The translations under genes and the position numbers were made by a program. Positions 27,519 through 39,450 of a stretch of 64,000 bases of DNA are shown piece after piece (within the stretch, counting starts at the first letter, position 1; each line of letters begins with the position of its first letter). The DNA comes from Mycolicibacterium bacteremicum (lineage in GTDB: Bacteria > Actinomycetota > Actinomycetes > Mycobacteriales > Mycobacteriaceae). The notes beneath the pieces were generated by a model. It was not told the DNA's origin, did not search any database, and saw only the letters and a program-made list of their open reading frames with translations. The stretch covers positions 209,990-273,989 of the forward strand of contig NZ_MVHJ01000007.1 of assembly GCF_002086115.1 (NCBI RefSeq), in the 5' to 3' direction.

Positions 27519-27965
27519 ATGTTCGAGACCCCGTTTTCCGTCGTCGGCACCGTCGTCACCGATCCCGTCGCGCGTCGTGTCGGCGAACAGGACTACGTCC
27601 ACTTCCGGGTGGCCAGCAATTCGCGTCGCCGCACGCCCGACGGCGACTGGGAGAACGGCAACACCCTGTACCTCAGCGTCAACTGCTGGGGCAAGGTCGC
27701 CGAAGGAATCAGCAGCGTGCTCTACAAGGGGGACCCGGTGGTGGTGATCGGCGAGATCTACACCAACGAATACGACGACAAGGAGGGCAACCACCGGTCC
27801 CGCGTCGAGGTCAAGGCCCATGCGGTGGGCCCGGACCTGTCGCGCTGCCGTGCCAAGCTGGAGCGCACCCGTCGCGTCGAGGAGCCGGCATCCCGCGACG
27901 ACGGATCCGACGACGATGTGGCGTCCGTGCAACCCACCGAACAGGAGCTCACACTGTCGGCGTAA
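27519..27965 (+). CDS. Single-stranded DNA-binding protein-like (mycobacterial SSB2 type)
   Basis: The 148-residue OB-fold protein shows FSVVGTVVTDPVARRVG, YVHFRVASNSRRR, LYLSVNCWGKVAEGISSVL and GDPVVVIGEIYTNEYDD. It ends TEQELTLSA and lacks the acidic DDIPF tail of canonical SSB, so it is not the main replication SSB. It matches the position of the SSB-like Rv2478c just before ettA. ATG 27519 follows GAAAGG. A 256-nt divergent region separates it from the kinase gene. Confidence 0.87.
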   Translation: MFETPFSVVGTVVTDPVARRVGEQDYVHFRVASNSRRRTPDGDWENGNTLYLSVNCWGKVAEGISSVLYKGDPVVVIGEIYTNEYDDKEGNHRSRVEVKAHAVGPDLSRCRAKLERTRRVEEPASRDDGSDDDVASVQPTEQELTLSA

Positions 27966-28042
27966 CCGGGTGTTCGGCCGGTGCCTAGGATGGGACGCGA
28001 GTTTTACGCGATCTGCAGCCAGACGAAAGGCACGACGACGGC

Positions 28043-29716
<1,674 letters not shown>

Positions 29717-29743
29717 AAACCTCGGTTACAAGTACCGAAAACA

Positions 29744-29785
29744 ACGAAATGGTTGCCGGATAGTGACGTCCGGCGACCATTTCGT
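29744..29785. terminator. Strong hairpin between ettA and gdh
   Basis: ACGAAATGGTTGCCGGA (29744-29760) pairs with 29769-29785 over 17 positions with a single G-U, around an 8-nt loop. It starts 28 nt after the ettA stop. It probably terminates ettA, or acts as a stem in the gdh leader (gdh starts at 29910). There is no clear T-run. Confidence 0.7.
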
Positions 29786-29909
29786 CGTTCTGGCGGGGTT
29801 GAAACTGTGGGCCTCCGACCAAAGGCCGCGCCGTGGCGATAGGGTCGCTCATGTGTGTGCCCGCAGGGCAGAGTTCGATCCGAGAAGTCTCAGTGAGGAG
29901 CCTTCGCCC

Positions 29910-32900
29910 ATGACGGTGAATCCCGGAACCACGGAGCAGTTGCAGCTGGGCCAGGACGCCCTGGCGCGGCTGACCGACGCCTACACCGAGACCCACCACG
30001 GCCCCTACGGTGATGCGCCCGCGGCCGATACCGCGATCACGGCTCCGATCGTCCGCGGTGCGCCGAAGCTGGTCTCCCCGGAGCTGTTGGCCGCACACGT
30101 CACACTCGGCCACCGCCGCAGCCCGGGGGAAACGCTGGTCGCCATCCACCCGGCCGACGACCCGAGTGGGTTCGGCCCGGCCGTCCAGGTGGTGACCGAC
30201 CACAGCGCGATGCTGATGGACTCGGTGACGGTGCTGCTGCACCGTCTCGGCGTCGCCTACGCCGGGGTGATGAACCCGGTGCTGCGGGCGGATCGCAGCG
30301 CCGACGGCACCCTGGTGGCACTGGCCCCCGCCGGCGACCCGGAGGCACCCGCCGACGGGATCGACGAGATGTGGGTGCATGTCCGGCTGGCCCCGACGGC
30401 CGATCCCGACGCCGTCGCGCGGGTCGCCGCGCTGCTGCCCTCGGTGCTGGCCGACGCCCGCGAGGTGGCCACCGACTCGGCCGCGCTGAACGCGACCCTG
30501 ATCGGGTTGGCCAACGCGCTGGACTCCGATCACGCCGGCCATTTCCTGGGTCCCGACCGCCGTGATGTCGCCGCCCTGCTGCATTGGCTCGGTGACGGTC
30601 ACTTCGTGCTGCTGGGCTATCAGCGCTGCGCCGTGCACAACGGGCAGGCGACCGTGGATCCGGCCAGCCGCCTCGGTGTGCTCAAGCTGCGCACCGACGT
30701 GCTGCCGCAGCTGACCGAGGCCGACGACCTGCTGGTGCTCGCCCAGGCCACCATGCCCAGCTTCGTGCGCTACGGCGCCTACCCCTACATCGTGGTGGTC
30801 CGGGAGAACCCGGCAGGCCCGTCATCCAGCCAGGCGATCGAGCATCGCTTCGTCGGCCTGTTCACGGTGGCCGCGATGAACGCCAACGTCCTTGAGATCC
30901 CGCTGATCTCGCGGCGCGTCGATGAGGTGATGGCGCAGTCGCATTCGGATCCGAGCCACCCCGGCCAGCTGATGCTCGACGTCATCCAGACCATCCCACG
31001 CTCGGAGCTGTTCGCGCTGCACACCCCGGACCTGATGGAGATGGCGCGCGCCGTCGTCGATCTCGGCTCGCTGCGGCGCACCCTGCTGTTCCTGCGCGCC
31101 GACCAGCTGGGGCACTTCGTCTCGGCCCTGGTGTACCTGCCGCGCGACCGCTACACCACCGCGGTACGGCTGGCGATGCAGGACATCCTGGTTCGCGAAC
31201 TCGGCGGCGCCAGTATCGATTACGCCGCGCGGGTCAGTGAATCACCGTGGGCCGTCGTGCACTTCACCGTCAAGATGCCCGACGGGTCGCAGCGCTCGGA
31301 CATCGATGCCTCCTCCGAGAACGAAGACCGTATCCAGAACCTGCTCACCGAAGCCGCCCGCACGTGGGCCGACCGGCTGATCGGCGCGGTCAAGTCCGGA
31401 TCGATCGCCCAGGGCGTCGCCGAGCACTATGCGACCGCCTTCTCCGAGGTCTACAAGCAGGCGTTCACGCCGCAGGACGCCATCGGCGACATCTCGATCA
31501 TCGAAGAACTCGAGGACAACTCGGTCAAGCTGGTGTTCCGTGACGGCGGCGAGGACCGGGTCGACTGGCTGACCTGGTACCTGGGCGGACGCTCGGCTTC
31601 GCTGTCGGAGCTGCTGCCCATGCTGCAGTGCATGGGTGTCGTGGTGCTCGAGGAGCGCCCGTTCACAGTGACCCGCCCCGATGGGCTGCCGGTGTGGATC
31701 TACCAGTTCCGGGTGTCCCCGCACCAGTCCATCCCGACCACCCCGGACACTCAGGTCGAGGACGTCGCGCGCCGTTTTGCCGACACCGTGACCGCCATCT
31801 GGCACGGCCGTGCCGAGATCGACCATTTCAACGAATTGGTGCTGCGCGCCGGACTCACCTGGCAGCAGGTCACCATCCTGCGCGGGTACGCAAAGTACCT
31901 GCGCCAGGCCGGATTCCCGTACAGCCAGACCTTCGTCGAGGGTGTGCTCAACAGCAACCCGAGCACCGCCCGGTCGCTCGTCGAGTTGTTCGAGGCCCTG
32001 TTCACCCCGGAGGCCGACCTGGCCGATTCGGGCCGGACGCTGGACGCCCAGGCTGCCGCGGCCGCCGTCGCCGCCGATATCGATGCGCTGGTCAGCCTCG
32101 ACACCGACCGGGTGCTGCGGGCCTTCGCCGGCCTGGTGCAGGCCACGCTGCGCACCAACTACTTCGTCGGCTCACCCGATTCGGCGCGCGCCCAGGATGT
32201 GTTGTCGTTCAAACTCAATCCGGGTCTGATCGACGAGTTGCCGCTGCCCAGGCCGAGATTCGAGATCTTCGTCTACTCACCCCGGGTCGAGGGTGTGCAT
32301 CTGCGATTCGGGTTCGTCGCCCGCGGCGGATTGCGGTGGTCGGACCGCCGGGAGGACTTCCGCACCGAGATCCTCGGTCTGGTCAAGGCGCAGGCGGTCA
32401 AGAACGCCGTCATCGTCCCGGTCGGCGCCAAGGGCGGGTTCGTCGTCAAATCGCCGCCGCTGCCGACCGGGGATGCCGCCGTCGACCGCGACGCCACCCG
32501 CGCCGAGGGCGTGGCCTGCTACCGGTTGTTCATCTCCGGTCTGCTCGACCTGACCGACAACGTCGACAAGTCCACCGGTGCGGTGATCACCCCGGCCGGA
32601 GTGGTGCGCCGTGACGGTGACGATGCCTATCTGGTGGTGGCCGCGGACAAGGGCACCGCGACGTTCTCCGACATCGCCAACGATGTGGCCAAGTCTTACG
32701 GGTTCTGGCTCGGTGACGCGTTCGCCTCGGGCGGTTCGGTCGGCTACGACCACAAGGCGATGGGCATCACCGCCAAGGGCGCGTGGGAGTCGGTGAAGCG
32801 CCATTTCCGCGAGATCGGGGTGGACACCCAGTCGCAGGACTTCACCGTCGTCGGCGTCGGTGACATGAGCGGTGACGTGTTCGGCAACGGCATGTTGCTG

Positions 32901-34769
32901 TCCAAGCACATCCGGCTGGTGGCCGCCTTCGACCACCGCGACATCTTCCTGGACCCCGACCCGGATCCGGCCGCCTCGTGGGCCGAGCGGGAGCGGATGT
33001 TCGCGCTGCCGCGATCCAGCTGGGCCGACTACGACACCTCGCTGATCAGCGAGGGGGGTGGCGTGTTCAGCCGCGCCCAGAAGTCCATCCCGATCAGCCC
33101 GCAGGTGCGCCGGGTCCTCGGCCTGCCCGACGGGATCGAGGAGATGACCCCGCCCGCGCTGATGAAGGCGGTCCTGCTGGCCCCGGTCGATCTGTTCTGG
33201 AACGGCGGTATCGGTACCTACGTCAAGGCCGAGACCGAGTCCGACGCCGATGTCGGCGACCGTGCCAACGAGGCCGTGCGGGTCAACGGAAACCAGTTGC
33301 GCGTCAAGGTGGTCGGCGAGGGCGGCAACCTCGGCGTCACCCAGCGCGGTCGCATCGAGTTCAACCTCGCCGGTGGCCGGATCAACACCGACGCGCTGGA
33401 CAACTCGGCCGGGGTGGACTGCTCCGACCACGAGGTCAACATCAAGATCCTGGTGGACTCGCTGGTGACCTCGGGCAAGGTGAGCGCCGATGAGCGCACC
33501 GAACTGCTGATGTCGATGACCGACGAGGTCGGCCGACTCGTATTGGCCGACAACATCGATCAGAACGATCTGATGGGCACCAGCCGGGCCAATGCGGCGA
33601 GCCTGCTGGCGGTGCACGCCCGCCAGATCCGCGAGTTCGTCACCCAGCGCGGCCTCAACCGCGAACTGGAGGCGCTGCCCTCGGAGAAGGAGATCCTGCG
33701 TCGCCGCGAGATCGGCATCGGGTTGACCTCACCGGAGCTGGCCACCTTGATGGCGCACGTCAAGCTGGCCCTCAAGGACGAGGTGCTGCGCACCGACCTG
33801 CCCGATCAGGAGGTGTTCGCGGCCCGCATCCCGCAGTACTTCCCGGTCGAACTGCGTGACCGGTTCGTCGGTGAGATCCGCTCACACCAACTGCGCCGCG
33901 AGATCGTAACCACCATGCTGGTCAACGATCTGGTGGACACCAGCGGCATCACCTACGCCTACCGGATGACCGAGGACACCGGCGTCGGGCCGGTCGACGC
34001 GGTGCGTGCCTACGCGGCCACCGACGCTATATTCAAGGTCGGCGAGGTGTGGCGGGACATCAAGGTGGCCGGTATCAACGGGTTGCCCACCGCGGTGACC
34101 GACCGGATGACGCTGGATCTGCGCCGGCTGATCGACCGGGCGGGACGCTGGCTGGTCAACTACCGCCCACAGCCGCTGGCCGTCGGTGCCGAGATCAACC
34201 GGTTCGCCGATCAGGTCGCCGCACTGACCCCGCTGATGCCGCAATGGCTGCGCGGTGACGACAAGGCCATCGTGGCAAAGGAATCCGGCGAGTTCGAGGC
34301 CCAGGGGGTCTCGAAGGAGCTGGCCTACACGGTGGCCAACGGCCTGTACCGGTACAGCCTGCTCGACGTCATCGACATCGCCGACATCGCCGACCGGGAC
34401 GCCGTCGAGGTGGCCGACACCTACTTCGCGTTGATGGATCACCTCGGTATCGACGGTCTGCTGACCGCGATCTCCGGGCTGGAACGCGATGACCGCTGGC
34501 ACTCGCTGGCGCGGCTGGCCATCCGGGATGACATCTACGGCTCGCTGCGCGCACTGTGCTTCGATGTGTTGGCGGTCGGTGAGCCGGATGAGACCGGTGA
34601 GCAGAAGATCGAGGAGTGGGAGCTGACCAACAGCTCCCGGGTGGACCGCGCGCAGCGCACACTGGACGAGATCCAGTCCGAGGGGCAACGCGATCTCGCA
34701 ACGCTGTCGGTGGCCGCCCGTCAGATCCGCAGCATGACAAGGACTTCGGGAACGGGGACAAGTGGCTGA
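29910..34769 (+). CDS. gdh: NAD-specific glutamate dehydrogenase, giant (L-180) class
   Basis: The 1619-residue protein is close to the roughly 1,600-residue L_180 family. ATG 29910 follows GAGGAG at 29895-29900; an in-frame extension to 29763 would run through the upstream hairpin and is rejected. An N-terminal regulatory half precedes the catalytic core, visible as [29 protein letters not shown] (about residue 840), [17 protein letters not shown] and [12 protein letters not shown] (nucleotide-binding). It deaminates glutamate to 2-oxoglutarate with NAD. In mycobacteria it is controlled by the FHA protein GarA. It overlaps the thioesterase start by 8 nt. Confidence 0.95.
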   Translation: MTVNPGTTEQLQLGQDALARLTDAYTETHHGPYGDAPAADTAITAPIVRGAPKLVSPELLAAHVTLGHRRSPGETLVAIHPADDPSGFGPAVQVVTDHSAMLMDSVTVLLHRLGVAYAGVMNPVLRADRSADGTLVALAPAGDPEAPADGIDEMWVHVRLAPTADPDAVARVAALLPSVLADAREVATDSAALNATLIGLANALDSDHAGHFLGPDRRDVAALLHWLGDGHFVLLGYQRCAVHNGQATVDPASRLGVLKLRTDVLPQLTEADDLLVLAQATMPSFVRYGAYPYIVVVRENPAGPSSSQAIEHRFVGLFTVAAMNANVLEIPLISRRVDEVMAQSHSDPSHPGQLMLDVIQTIPRSELFALHTPDLMEMARAVVDLGSLRRTLLFLRADQLGHFVSALVYLPRDRYTTAVRLAMQDILVRELGGASIDYAARVSESPWAVVHFTVKMPDGSQRSDIDASSENEDRIQNLLTEAARTWADRLIGAVKSGSIAQGVAEHYATAFSEVYKQAFTPQDAIGDISIIEELEDNSVKLVFRDGGEDRVDWLTWYLGGRSASLSELLPMLQCMGVVVLEERPFTVTRPDGLPVWIYQFRVSPHQSIPTTPDTQVEDVARRFADTVTAIWHGRAEIDHFNELVLRAGLTWQQVTILRGYAKYLRQAGFPYSQTFVEGVLNSNPSTARSLVELFEALFTPEADLADSGRTLDAQAAAAAVAADIDALVSLDTDRVLRAFAGLVQATLRTNYFVGSPDSARAQDVLSFKLNPGLIDELPLPRPRFEIFVYSPRVEGVHLRFGFVARGGLRWSDRREDFRTEILGLVKAQAVKNAVIVPVGAKGGFVVKSPPLPTGDAAVDRDATRAEGVACYRLFISGLLDLTDNVDKSTGAVITPAGVVRRDGDDAYLVVAADKGTATFSDIANDVAKSYGFWLGDAFASGGSVGYDHKAMGITAKGAWESVKRHFREIGVDTQSQDFTVVGVGDMSGDVFGNGMLLSKHIRLVAAFDHRDIFLDPDPDPAASWAERERMFALPRSSWADYDTSLISEGGGVFSRAQKSIPISPQVRRVLGLPDGIEEMTPPALMKAVLLAPVDLFWNGGIGTYVKAETESDADVGDRANEAVRVNGNQLRVKVVGEGGNLGVTQRGRIEFNLAGGRINTDALDNSAGVDCSDHEVNIKILVDSLVTSGKVSADERTELLMSMTDEVGRLVLADNIDQNDLMGTSRANAASLLAVHARQIREFVTQRGLNRELEALPSEKEILRRREIGIGLTSPELATLMAHVKLALKDEVLRTDLPDQEVFAARIPQYFPVELRDRFVGEIRSHQLRREIVTTMLVNDLVDTSGITYAYRMTEDTGVGPVDAVRAYAATDAIFKVGEVWRDIKVAGINGLPTAVTDRMTLDLRRLIDRAGRWLVNYRPQPLAVGAEINRFADQVAALTPLMPQWLRGDDKAIVAKESGEFEAQGVSKELAYTVANGLYRYSLLDVIDIADIADRDAVEVADTYFALMDHLGIDGLLTAISGLERDDRWHSLARLAIRDDIYGSLRALCFDVLAVGEPDETGEQKIEEWELTNSSRVDRAQRTLDEIQSEGQRDLATLSVAARQIRSMTRTSGTGTSG

Positions 34770-35175
34770 GCGTTTCGTCACATCGGTGCCGGTGCGATGG
34801 TCGGACATCGACATGTACCAGCACGTCAATCACGCCACGATGGTGACCATCCTGGAAGAGGCCCGGGTGCCCTTCCTGCACGAGCCCTTCGTCAACGACA
34901 TCGACACCATCGGCCTGCTGATCGCCGAGGTCAACGTCAAGTACAAGGGGCAGGTCCGGTTGATGGATTCGCCTCTGCAGGTGACCATCTGGGTGAGCCG
35001 GCTGCGGACGGTGGACTTCAACCTCGGCTACGAGGTGCGCTCGGCCGGTGCCGACCCGGACTCCAAGCCCGCGGTCATCGGCGAGACCCAGCTGGTGGCG
35101 TTCAACATCGGCGAGCAGAAGCTGGTGCGGTTGCTGCCGCACCACCGGGAGTACCTGGAGCGGTACAAGCGGTGA
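34762..35175 (+). CDS. Hot-dog acyl-CoA thioesterase (4HBT/YbgC type, Rv2475c-like)
   Basis: The 137-residue protein is one hot-dog domain. [25 protein letters not shown] contains the Asp and HVNH signature of 4-hydroxybenzoyl-CoA/YbgC thioesterases. GTG 34762 lies within the end of gdh, so translation is probably coupled, and the stop overlaps the next GTG. The acyl substrate is unknown. Confidence 0.86.
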   Translation: MAERFVTSVPVRWSDIDMYQHVNHATMVTILEEARVPFLHEPFVNDIDTIGLLIAEVNVKYKGQVRLMDSPLQVTIWVSRLRTVDFNLGYEVRSAGADPDSKPAVIGETQLVAFNIGEQKLVRLLPHHREYLERYKR

Positions 35176-35834
35176 CCGCCCCCGAGCGTGGCCTCTGGCT
35201 CGACAATCCCGCCCACCGCGACGACCTCGCGACGTTTGTCGACCGCGCCCTACGCCTCGACGATGCGGCGGTGATCCGGTTCCGGGAACGCACCGGTACC
35301 GGTCAGCTGGTCGCCTGGGTGTCCACCGGGTTCGACGTGCTGGCCTGTCGGGTGGTGGCCGGCCGGGTGCGGCCCACCGACCTGTCCGCCGGCGCCGACA
35401 CCCTGTCGCAGACGCTCTCGGCCATGGACGCAACGGGTTTCGTCGATCCGGGCTTCGCGATGGACTCTGCCTGGCGGGGCGCGCTGCCGCCGGACACCGG
35501 GTTCGCCCACTACGACGACGTGCCCGCCTGGGCGATCCTGGACCTCGCCGAGCGGGGCACCGCCTTGGCCAAGGAGCACGGCAGCGCGCACGGCCCGCCG
35601 GCCTCCCTGCTGGATCAGGAGGTGCTGGCCGTCAGCGCGGGGGAGTCCAGCGTAGGTATCCCGATGCGGTGCGTCCTGGCGTTGACCGCCATGGGTTTCC
35701 TTCCGCAGAACGCCGACGTTCTGGCCACCGACGAGATCGTCCGGGTGCGCGCGCACCCGGCGTGGCTGCGGGTCGACGCCCGGTTCGGCAGCGTGTACCG
35801 GCGCCATGGCGATCCGGCGCTGGTGCTGCGCTGA
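35172..35834 (+). CDS. Conserved mycobacterial hypothetical protein (Rv2474c position)
   Basis: The protein is 220 residues from GTG 35172, overlapping the preceding stop as GTGA; the frame is also open upstream to 34797 within the thioesterase gene, which is rejected. The sequence is soluble and Ala/Asp/Arg-rich, with no transmembrane helix or recognised catalytic motif. Segments include RLDDAAVIRFRERTGTGQLV and MGFLPQNADVLATDEIVRVR. It is always coupled to gdh and the thioesterase in the M. tuberculosis order, so a linked but unknown role is likely. Confidence 0.8.
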   Translation: MTAPERGLWLDNPAHRDDLATFVDRALRLDDAAVIRFRERTGTGQLVAWVSTGFDVLACRVVAGRVRPTDLSAGADTLSQTLSAMDATGFVDPGFAMDSAWRGALPPDTGFAHYDDVPAWAILDLAERGTALAKEHGSAHGPPASLLDQEVLAVSAGESSVGIPMRCVLALTAMGFLPQNADVLATDEIVRVRAHPAWLRVDARFGSVYRRHGDPALVLR

Positions 35835-35846
35835 AGTCGGCGCGCT

Positions 35847-35875
35847 GACGCTCGCTCACCGAACGTGAGTGCGTC
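35847..35875. terminator. Inverted repeat between convergent genes
   Basis: GACGC-TCG-CTCAC (35847-35859) faces GTGAG-T-GCGTC (35865-35875) across a CGAAC loop, giving ten paired bases with an internal bulge. It lies between the stops of the Rv2474c-like gene and aglA, so it probably terminates both. Confidence 0.55.
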
Positions 35876-35879
35876 GGAT

Positions 35880-37406
35880 TCACACCACCCAGGCGGCGGT
35901 GTCCGGGGGCAACGATCCGCCCGTCAGTGGCCCACAGGTGAGCAATACCTCGCCGGCCGGCAGCGGTATCGGCGCGTCTCCGGTGTTGAACACGCACGTC
36001 AACCCGCCCGGACGCCGGAACGTTTGGGGCCCGAGCCATTCGACACCGTCACCGCTGAACTCCGGGCGGGTGGAACGCAGGTGGATCGCCCGCCGGTACA
36101 GTGCCAGCGTCGAGTTCGGATCACCGGATTGCGCCTCGACCGTCAGCGGCGCCCAGTCGGCCGGCATCGGCAGCCAGGTGTCCGCTGTCGACGAGAACCC
36201 ATACGGGGGAGCAGATCCGCTCCACGGGACCGGCACCCGGCAGCCGTCGCGGCCGCGCTCGGACCGACCCGAGCGTTCCCAGACCGGGTCTTGGAGCACC
36301 TCGTCGGGCAGATCCACGTTCGGCAGTCCGAGTTCCGCGCCGTTGTAGACGAATACCGATCCGGGCAGCGCCAGTTTCACCAGTGCCATCGCCCGCGCCC
36401 GGGCCAGCCCCTGAGAACCGTCGCCATAGCGCGAGACCTCGCGAACCACATCGTGATTGGACAGCGTCCAGGTCGGGGCGGCGCCGGCCAACGCGGCCGC
36501 GGCCAGTGAATTGTCGATGGCCGTCCGAACCGCCACCGCATCGAAATCGGCCTGCACCAACTGGAAGTTGAAGCCCAGGTGCAACTCATCCGGGCGCAGG
36601 TATTTCGCGAACTGCTCGTTGCCGTGCACCCAGATCTCGCCGACGGTCACCGCCTCGGGATAGTCGTCGAGCACCCGGCGGATGAACCGGTGGATGTCGT
36701 GCACCGCGTCGTTGTCGAACCGCGGATCGTCGGCCCTGTTGCGCAGCAACTGATTGTCGGTCAGATCCATATCGGGCAGGCCCGCCGGTTTGGCCATCCC
36801 GTGCGCCACGTCGATGCGGAACCCGTCGACACCACGGTCCAGCCAGAACCGCAGGGTCGCTTCGATATCGGCGAAGACCTCGGGGTGATCCCAGTTCAGG
36901 TCCGGCTGGGCCGAGTCGAACAGGTGCAGATACCACTGTCCGTCCGGCACCTGGGTCCAGGCCGGTCCGCCGAAGATCGACACCCAGTTGTTGGGCGGGC
37001 CGCCGTCGACGCCCGCACGGAAGATGAACCGGTCGCGCCGCGACGGGTCGGCGAGCGCCTCGACGAACCACGGATGCGCCGAGCTCACGTGATTGGGCAC
37101 CAGGTCCATGGTGACCCGGATGCCGCGGTCGTGCGCCGCCGTGACCAACCGGTCCAGTGCGGCCAGATCGCCGAACAGCGGATCGATATCGCGCGGGTCG
37201 GACACGTCGTAGCCGTGATCGGCCATCGGCGAGACCATCACCGGGTTGAGCCACAGTGCCTGCACACCGAGGGCGTCCAGATAGTCCATCCGTGCGGTGA
37301 TGCCGTCCAGATCACCGACGCCGTCACCGTCGCTGTCGGCGAACGACCGGGGGTAGATCTGGTAGAACACCGCCCGCGACCACCAGGGACTCTTCGGTCG
37401 GCTCAT
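35880..37406 (-). CDS. aglA: Alpha-glucosidase, GH13 family
   Basis: The 508-residue alpha-amylase-fold protein has the GH13 conserved regions: DLVPNHVSSAHPWF (region I), GFRIDVAHGMAK with the nucleophile Asp (II), VGEIWVHG with the acid/base Glu (III) and LSNHDVVR with the transition-state Asp (IV). QIYPRSFADSDGDGVGDLDG is typical of oligo-1,6-glucosidase/alpha-glucosidase subgroups. It hydrolyses terminal alpha-glucosidic bonds of maltodextrins or isomalto-sugars. Its start overlaps the glbO stop (TGATG), so the two are co-transcribed. Confidence 0.91.
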   Translation of the reverse strand: MSRPKSPWWSRAVFYQIYPRSFADSDGDGVGDLDGITARMDYLDALGVQALWLNPVMVSPMADHGYDVSDPRDIDPLFGDLAALDRLVTAAHDRGIRVTMDLVPNHVSSAHPWFVEALADPSRRDRFIFRAGVDGGPPNNWVSIFGGPAWTQVPDGQWYLHLFDSAQPDLNWDHPEVFADIEATLRFWLDRGVDGFRIDVAHGMAKPAGLPDMDLTDNQLLRNRADDPRFDNDAVHDIHRFIRRVLDDYPEAVTVGEIWVHGNEQFAKYLRPDELHLGFNFQLVQADFDAVAVRTAIDNSLAAAALAGAAPTWTLSNHDVVREVSRYGDGSQGLARARAMALVKLALPGSVFVYNGAELGLPNVDLPDEVLQDPVWERSGRSERGRDGCRVPVPWSGSAPPYGFSSTADTWLPMPADWAPLTVEAQSGDPNSTLALYRRAIHLRSTRPEFSGDGVEWLGPQTFRRPGGLTCVFNTGDAPIPLPAGEVLLTCGPLTGGSLPPDTAAWVV

Positions 37407-37810
37407 CAGAACGCGGAATTCACCATCGAGTCGGCGGCCATCTGGAAGTAGTCCAGCAACGCCTTGCGGTGCCGGTCGTCAAGGGTCTGCGAGTCGATCG
37501 AGGCGACCGCGGTGTGCATGCAGCGTAGCCAGGCGTCGCGCTCCAGGAAGCCGATCCGGAACGGCGAATGCCGCATCCGCAGCCGCGGGTGCCCGCGCTG
37601 ATCGGAGTAGGTCCGCGGCCCGCCCCAGTACTGCTCCAGGAACAGCCGCAGCCGCTCCTCGGCCCCGTCGATATCGTCCTCGGGGTAGAGCGGGAGCAGG
37701 ATCTCGTCCTCGCGCACCAGCTCGTAGAACTTGGCCACGATCGCGGTGAACGTCTCGTGGCCACCGACTTCGTCGTAGAACGAATGCTGCGGCTGGGTCA
37801 CCGCACCCAT
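37406..37810 (-). CDS. glbO: Truncated haemoglobin, group II (trHbO)
   Basis: The protein is 134 residues from ATG 37810; a longer frame reaches 37870 but the extra N-terminus ([12 protein letters not shown]) is low-complexity. Haem-pocket residues are visible: Tyr in IVAKFYELV (B10), Tyr in PLYPEDD (CD1), proximal His in [11 protein letters not shown] (F8) and Trp in ERDAWLRCM (G8), all diagnostic of group II globins. [14 protein letters not shown] is nearly invariant in mycobacterial GlbO. It binds oxygen very tightly and is linked to respiration at membranes. It overlaps aglA. Confidence 0.94.
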   Translation of the reverse strand: MGAVTQPQHSFYDEVGGHETFTAIVAKFYELVREDEILLPLYPEDDIDGAEERLRLFLEQYWGGPRTYSDQRGHPRLRMRHSPFRIGFLERDAWLRCMHTAVASIDSQTLDDRHRKALLDYFQMAADSMVNSAF

Positions 37811-37962
37811 TGTTCCCGATCCCGTCCGCGCAGTCCGCGCAGGCTGCCCCGAGCCCCGCTCAGAGGCCATGTCACCCGATGTTCACCGGACTGACCAGCC
37901 AACACCGCCGAAATAGCCGTGCGAGCGATCACAAATCGTGGTGGACTGTCCTCGGAGGACGA

Positions 37963-38607
37963 ATGTCGCAGCGCAAGAAAAGCCCTGCTCGACGAGCGGG
38001 CTACCAGTACCCCACGGCCGTGGTCGCTTCTACTGCCGCGCGTTCCCTACAGGTCGCAGAGGCACCGCCCACCGTCGGACAGGGCTCGGTCTGGGGGCGA
38101 CGACGGGTACTGCTGCTCAACTCGACCTACGAACCGCTGACCGCGCTCCCGATGCGTCGGGCGGTGATCATGCTGATGTGTGGCAAGGCCGACGTCGTGC
38201 ACGACGACCCGTCCGGCCCGGTCATCCACTCCGCGACGCGCACCATCGTCGTCCCCTCGGTGATCCGGCTGCGCACCTTCGTCCGGGTGCCCTACCGGGC
38301 CCGTATCCCGATGACCCGCGCCGCGCTGATGCACCGTGACCGGTTCCGGTGCGCCTACTGCGGGGGCAAGGCCGACACCGTCGACCACGTCATCCCGCGC
38401 AGCCGCGGTGGCGAGCACTCCTGGGAGAACTGCGTCGCGGCCTGCTCGGCGTGCAACCACCGCAAGGCCGACCGGCTGCTCGCCGAGCTGGGCTGGTCGC
38501 TGCGGTCGGCCCCGATGCCGCCCAAGGGGCAGCACTGGCGGCTGCTGTCCTCGGTGAAGGAACTCGACCCCGCCTGGGTCAGATATCTGGGTGAAGGCGC
38601 GGCGTGA
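37963..38607 (+). CDS. HNH endonuclease domain protein (Rv2469c type)
   Basis: The protein is 214 residues from ATG 37963, preceded by GGAGGA at 37954-37959. The C-terminal HNH zinc domain shows CAYCGGKADTVDHVIPRSRGG, then WENCVAACSACNHRKADR, with two CxxC pairs and the DH catalytic pair. The N-terminal half (LLLNSTYEPLTALPMRRAV) is conserved in actinobacteria but not assigned. It is divergent from glbO. Whether it acts on DNA in vivo is unknown. Confidence 0.88.
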   Translation: MSQRKKSPARRAGYQYPTAVVASTAARSLQVAEAPPTVGQGSVWGRRRVLLLNSTYEPLTALPMRRAVIMLMCGKADVVHDDPSGPVIHSATRTIVVPSVIRLRTFVRVPYRARIPMTRAALMHRDRFRCAYCGGKADTVDHVIPRSRGGEHSWENCVAACSACNHRKADRLLAELGWSLRSAPMPPKGQHWRLLSSVKELDPAWVRYLGEGAA

Positions 38608-38632
38608 ACGACGCTTGCGCTAGGTTTGCCTT

Positions 38633-38863
38633 GTGAGTACAGCACTTGCCCATGGCCTGATGGGTGGGATCCCCATCGTCATCTTCCTGGTGTTGGCCGC
38701 GCTGGCCTATCGCCACAAGGGACCGCACCCGGAGTCTTACAAGCTCGGCGACGAGTGGACCCACGATCCGATCCTGTGGGCAGCCGACGAGCCGGCCGAT
38801 CATGGCCACGGCGGCCACGGCCATCACGTGACAGTGGGAGGTGGCGCAAGTGGCAAGTGGTAG
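38633..38863 (+). CDS. ctaJ: Small membrane subunit of cytochrome aa3 oxidase (CtaJ-like)
   Basis: The 76-residue protein starts at GTG 38633, with one transmembrane helix ([19 protein letters not shown], about 8-26), then [20 protein letters not shown] and a His/Gly-rich tail ([10 protein letters not shown]). Position before pepN matches the small gene recalled as MSMEG_4693, seen as CtaJ in structures of the mycobacterial III2-IV2 supercomplex. The assignment rests on memory of that structure plus synteny. It overlaps the next gene. Confidence 0.72.
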   Translation: MSTALAHGLMGGIPIVIFLVLAALAYRHKGPHPESYKLGDEWTHDPILWAADEPADHGHGGHGHHVTVGGGASGKW

Positions 38864-39332
38864 CCATACCAACGAGATCGCCAGGACCAGCACCGATCTG
38901 GAGCTGCCCTACGGCTACGCGCTGACCAGCAGCGGCCGCATCTCCGGTGTCACCGAACCCGGTGAGCTGTCCGTGCACTACCCGTTCTCGATCAAGGACC
39001 TCGTCGCCCTGGACAACGCGCTCAAGTACGGGTCGCGCTACGCCAAGGCACGCTTCGCGGTCTTCATCGGCGACCTCGGCGCGGACACCGCGGCCACGGC
39101 CCGCGAGCTGCTGGCCAAGGTGCCGACCGCCGACAACGCGGTGTTGCTGGCCGTATCGCCGAACCAGAAGGCCATCGAGGTCGTCTTCGGCTCCGAACTC
39201 AAGGGTCGCGGCGCCGAAACCGCCGCACCGCTCGGGGTGTCCGCCGCGCTCGGATCGCTGCGTGAGGGCAATCTGATCGACGCCCTGGTCAGCGCCGTCA
39301 ACGTGATGTCCGCGGCGATCTCGCCGGCCTGA
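38850..39332 (+). CDS. ctaI: DUF5130 protein, probable aa3 oxidase-associated CtaI-like subunit
   Basis: The protein is 160 residues from GTG 38850, with GGGAGG at 38836-38841; an alternative GTG at 38841 has no spacing from that site. The sequence includes [20 protein letters not shown], a TPM-like core and [20 protein letters not shown]; it lacks an obvious membrane helix except a weak C-terminal one. The gene matches Rv2468c by position, recalled as the CtaI partner of CtaJ. The overlap with the upstream gene suggests coupled synthesis. Confidence 0.7.
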   Translation: MASGSHTNEIARTSTDLELPYGYALTSSGRISGVTEPGELSVHYPFSIKDLVALDNALKYGSRYAKARFAVFIGDLGADTAATARELLAKVPTADNAVLLAVSPNQKAIEVVFGSELKGRGAETAAPLGVSAALGSLREGNLIDALVSAVNVMSAAISPA

Positions 39333-39343
39333 TCGACGCTGTA

Positions 39344-39379
39344 CACCCGGCCCTGGTACCTCGGTACCGGGGCCGGGTG
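39344..39379. terminator. Terminator-like hairpin after ctaI
   Basis: CACCCGGCCC (39344-39353) pairs perfectly with GGGCCGGGTG (39370-39379). Inside, GGTACC (39355-39360) pairs with GGTACC (39363-39368) across one T-G position, giving an almost unbroken stem. It is followed by CATTTC, 12 nt after the ctaI stop. Confidence 0.75.
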
Positions 39380-39450
39380 CATTTCAGGCCGCAGTCGCCG
39401 AGGTTCACACCAGGAGCGGATACCGCGCGCGGCAGACCCCTGACGTGCGC

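Noticed and set aside
29763..29909. N-terminal extension of glutamate dehydrogenase
   Set aside because: It would translate through the 29744-29785 hairpin and lacks a ribosome site; ATG 29910 has GAGGAG.
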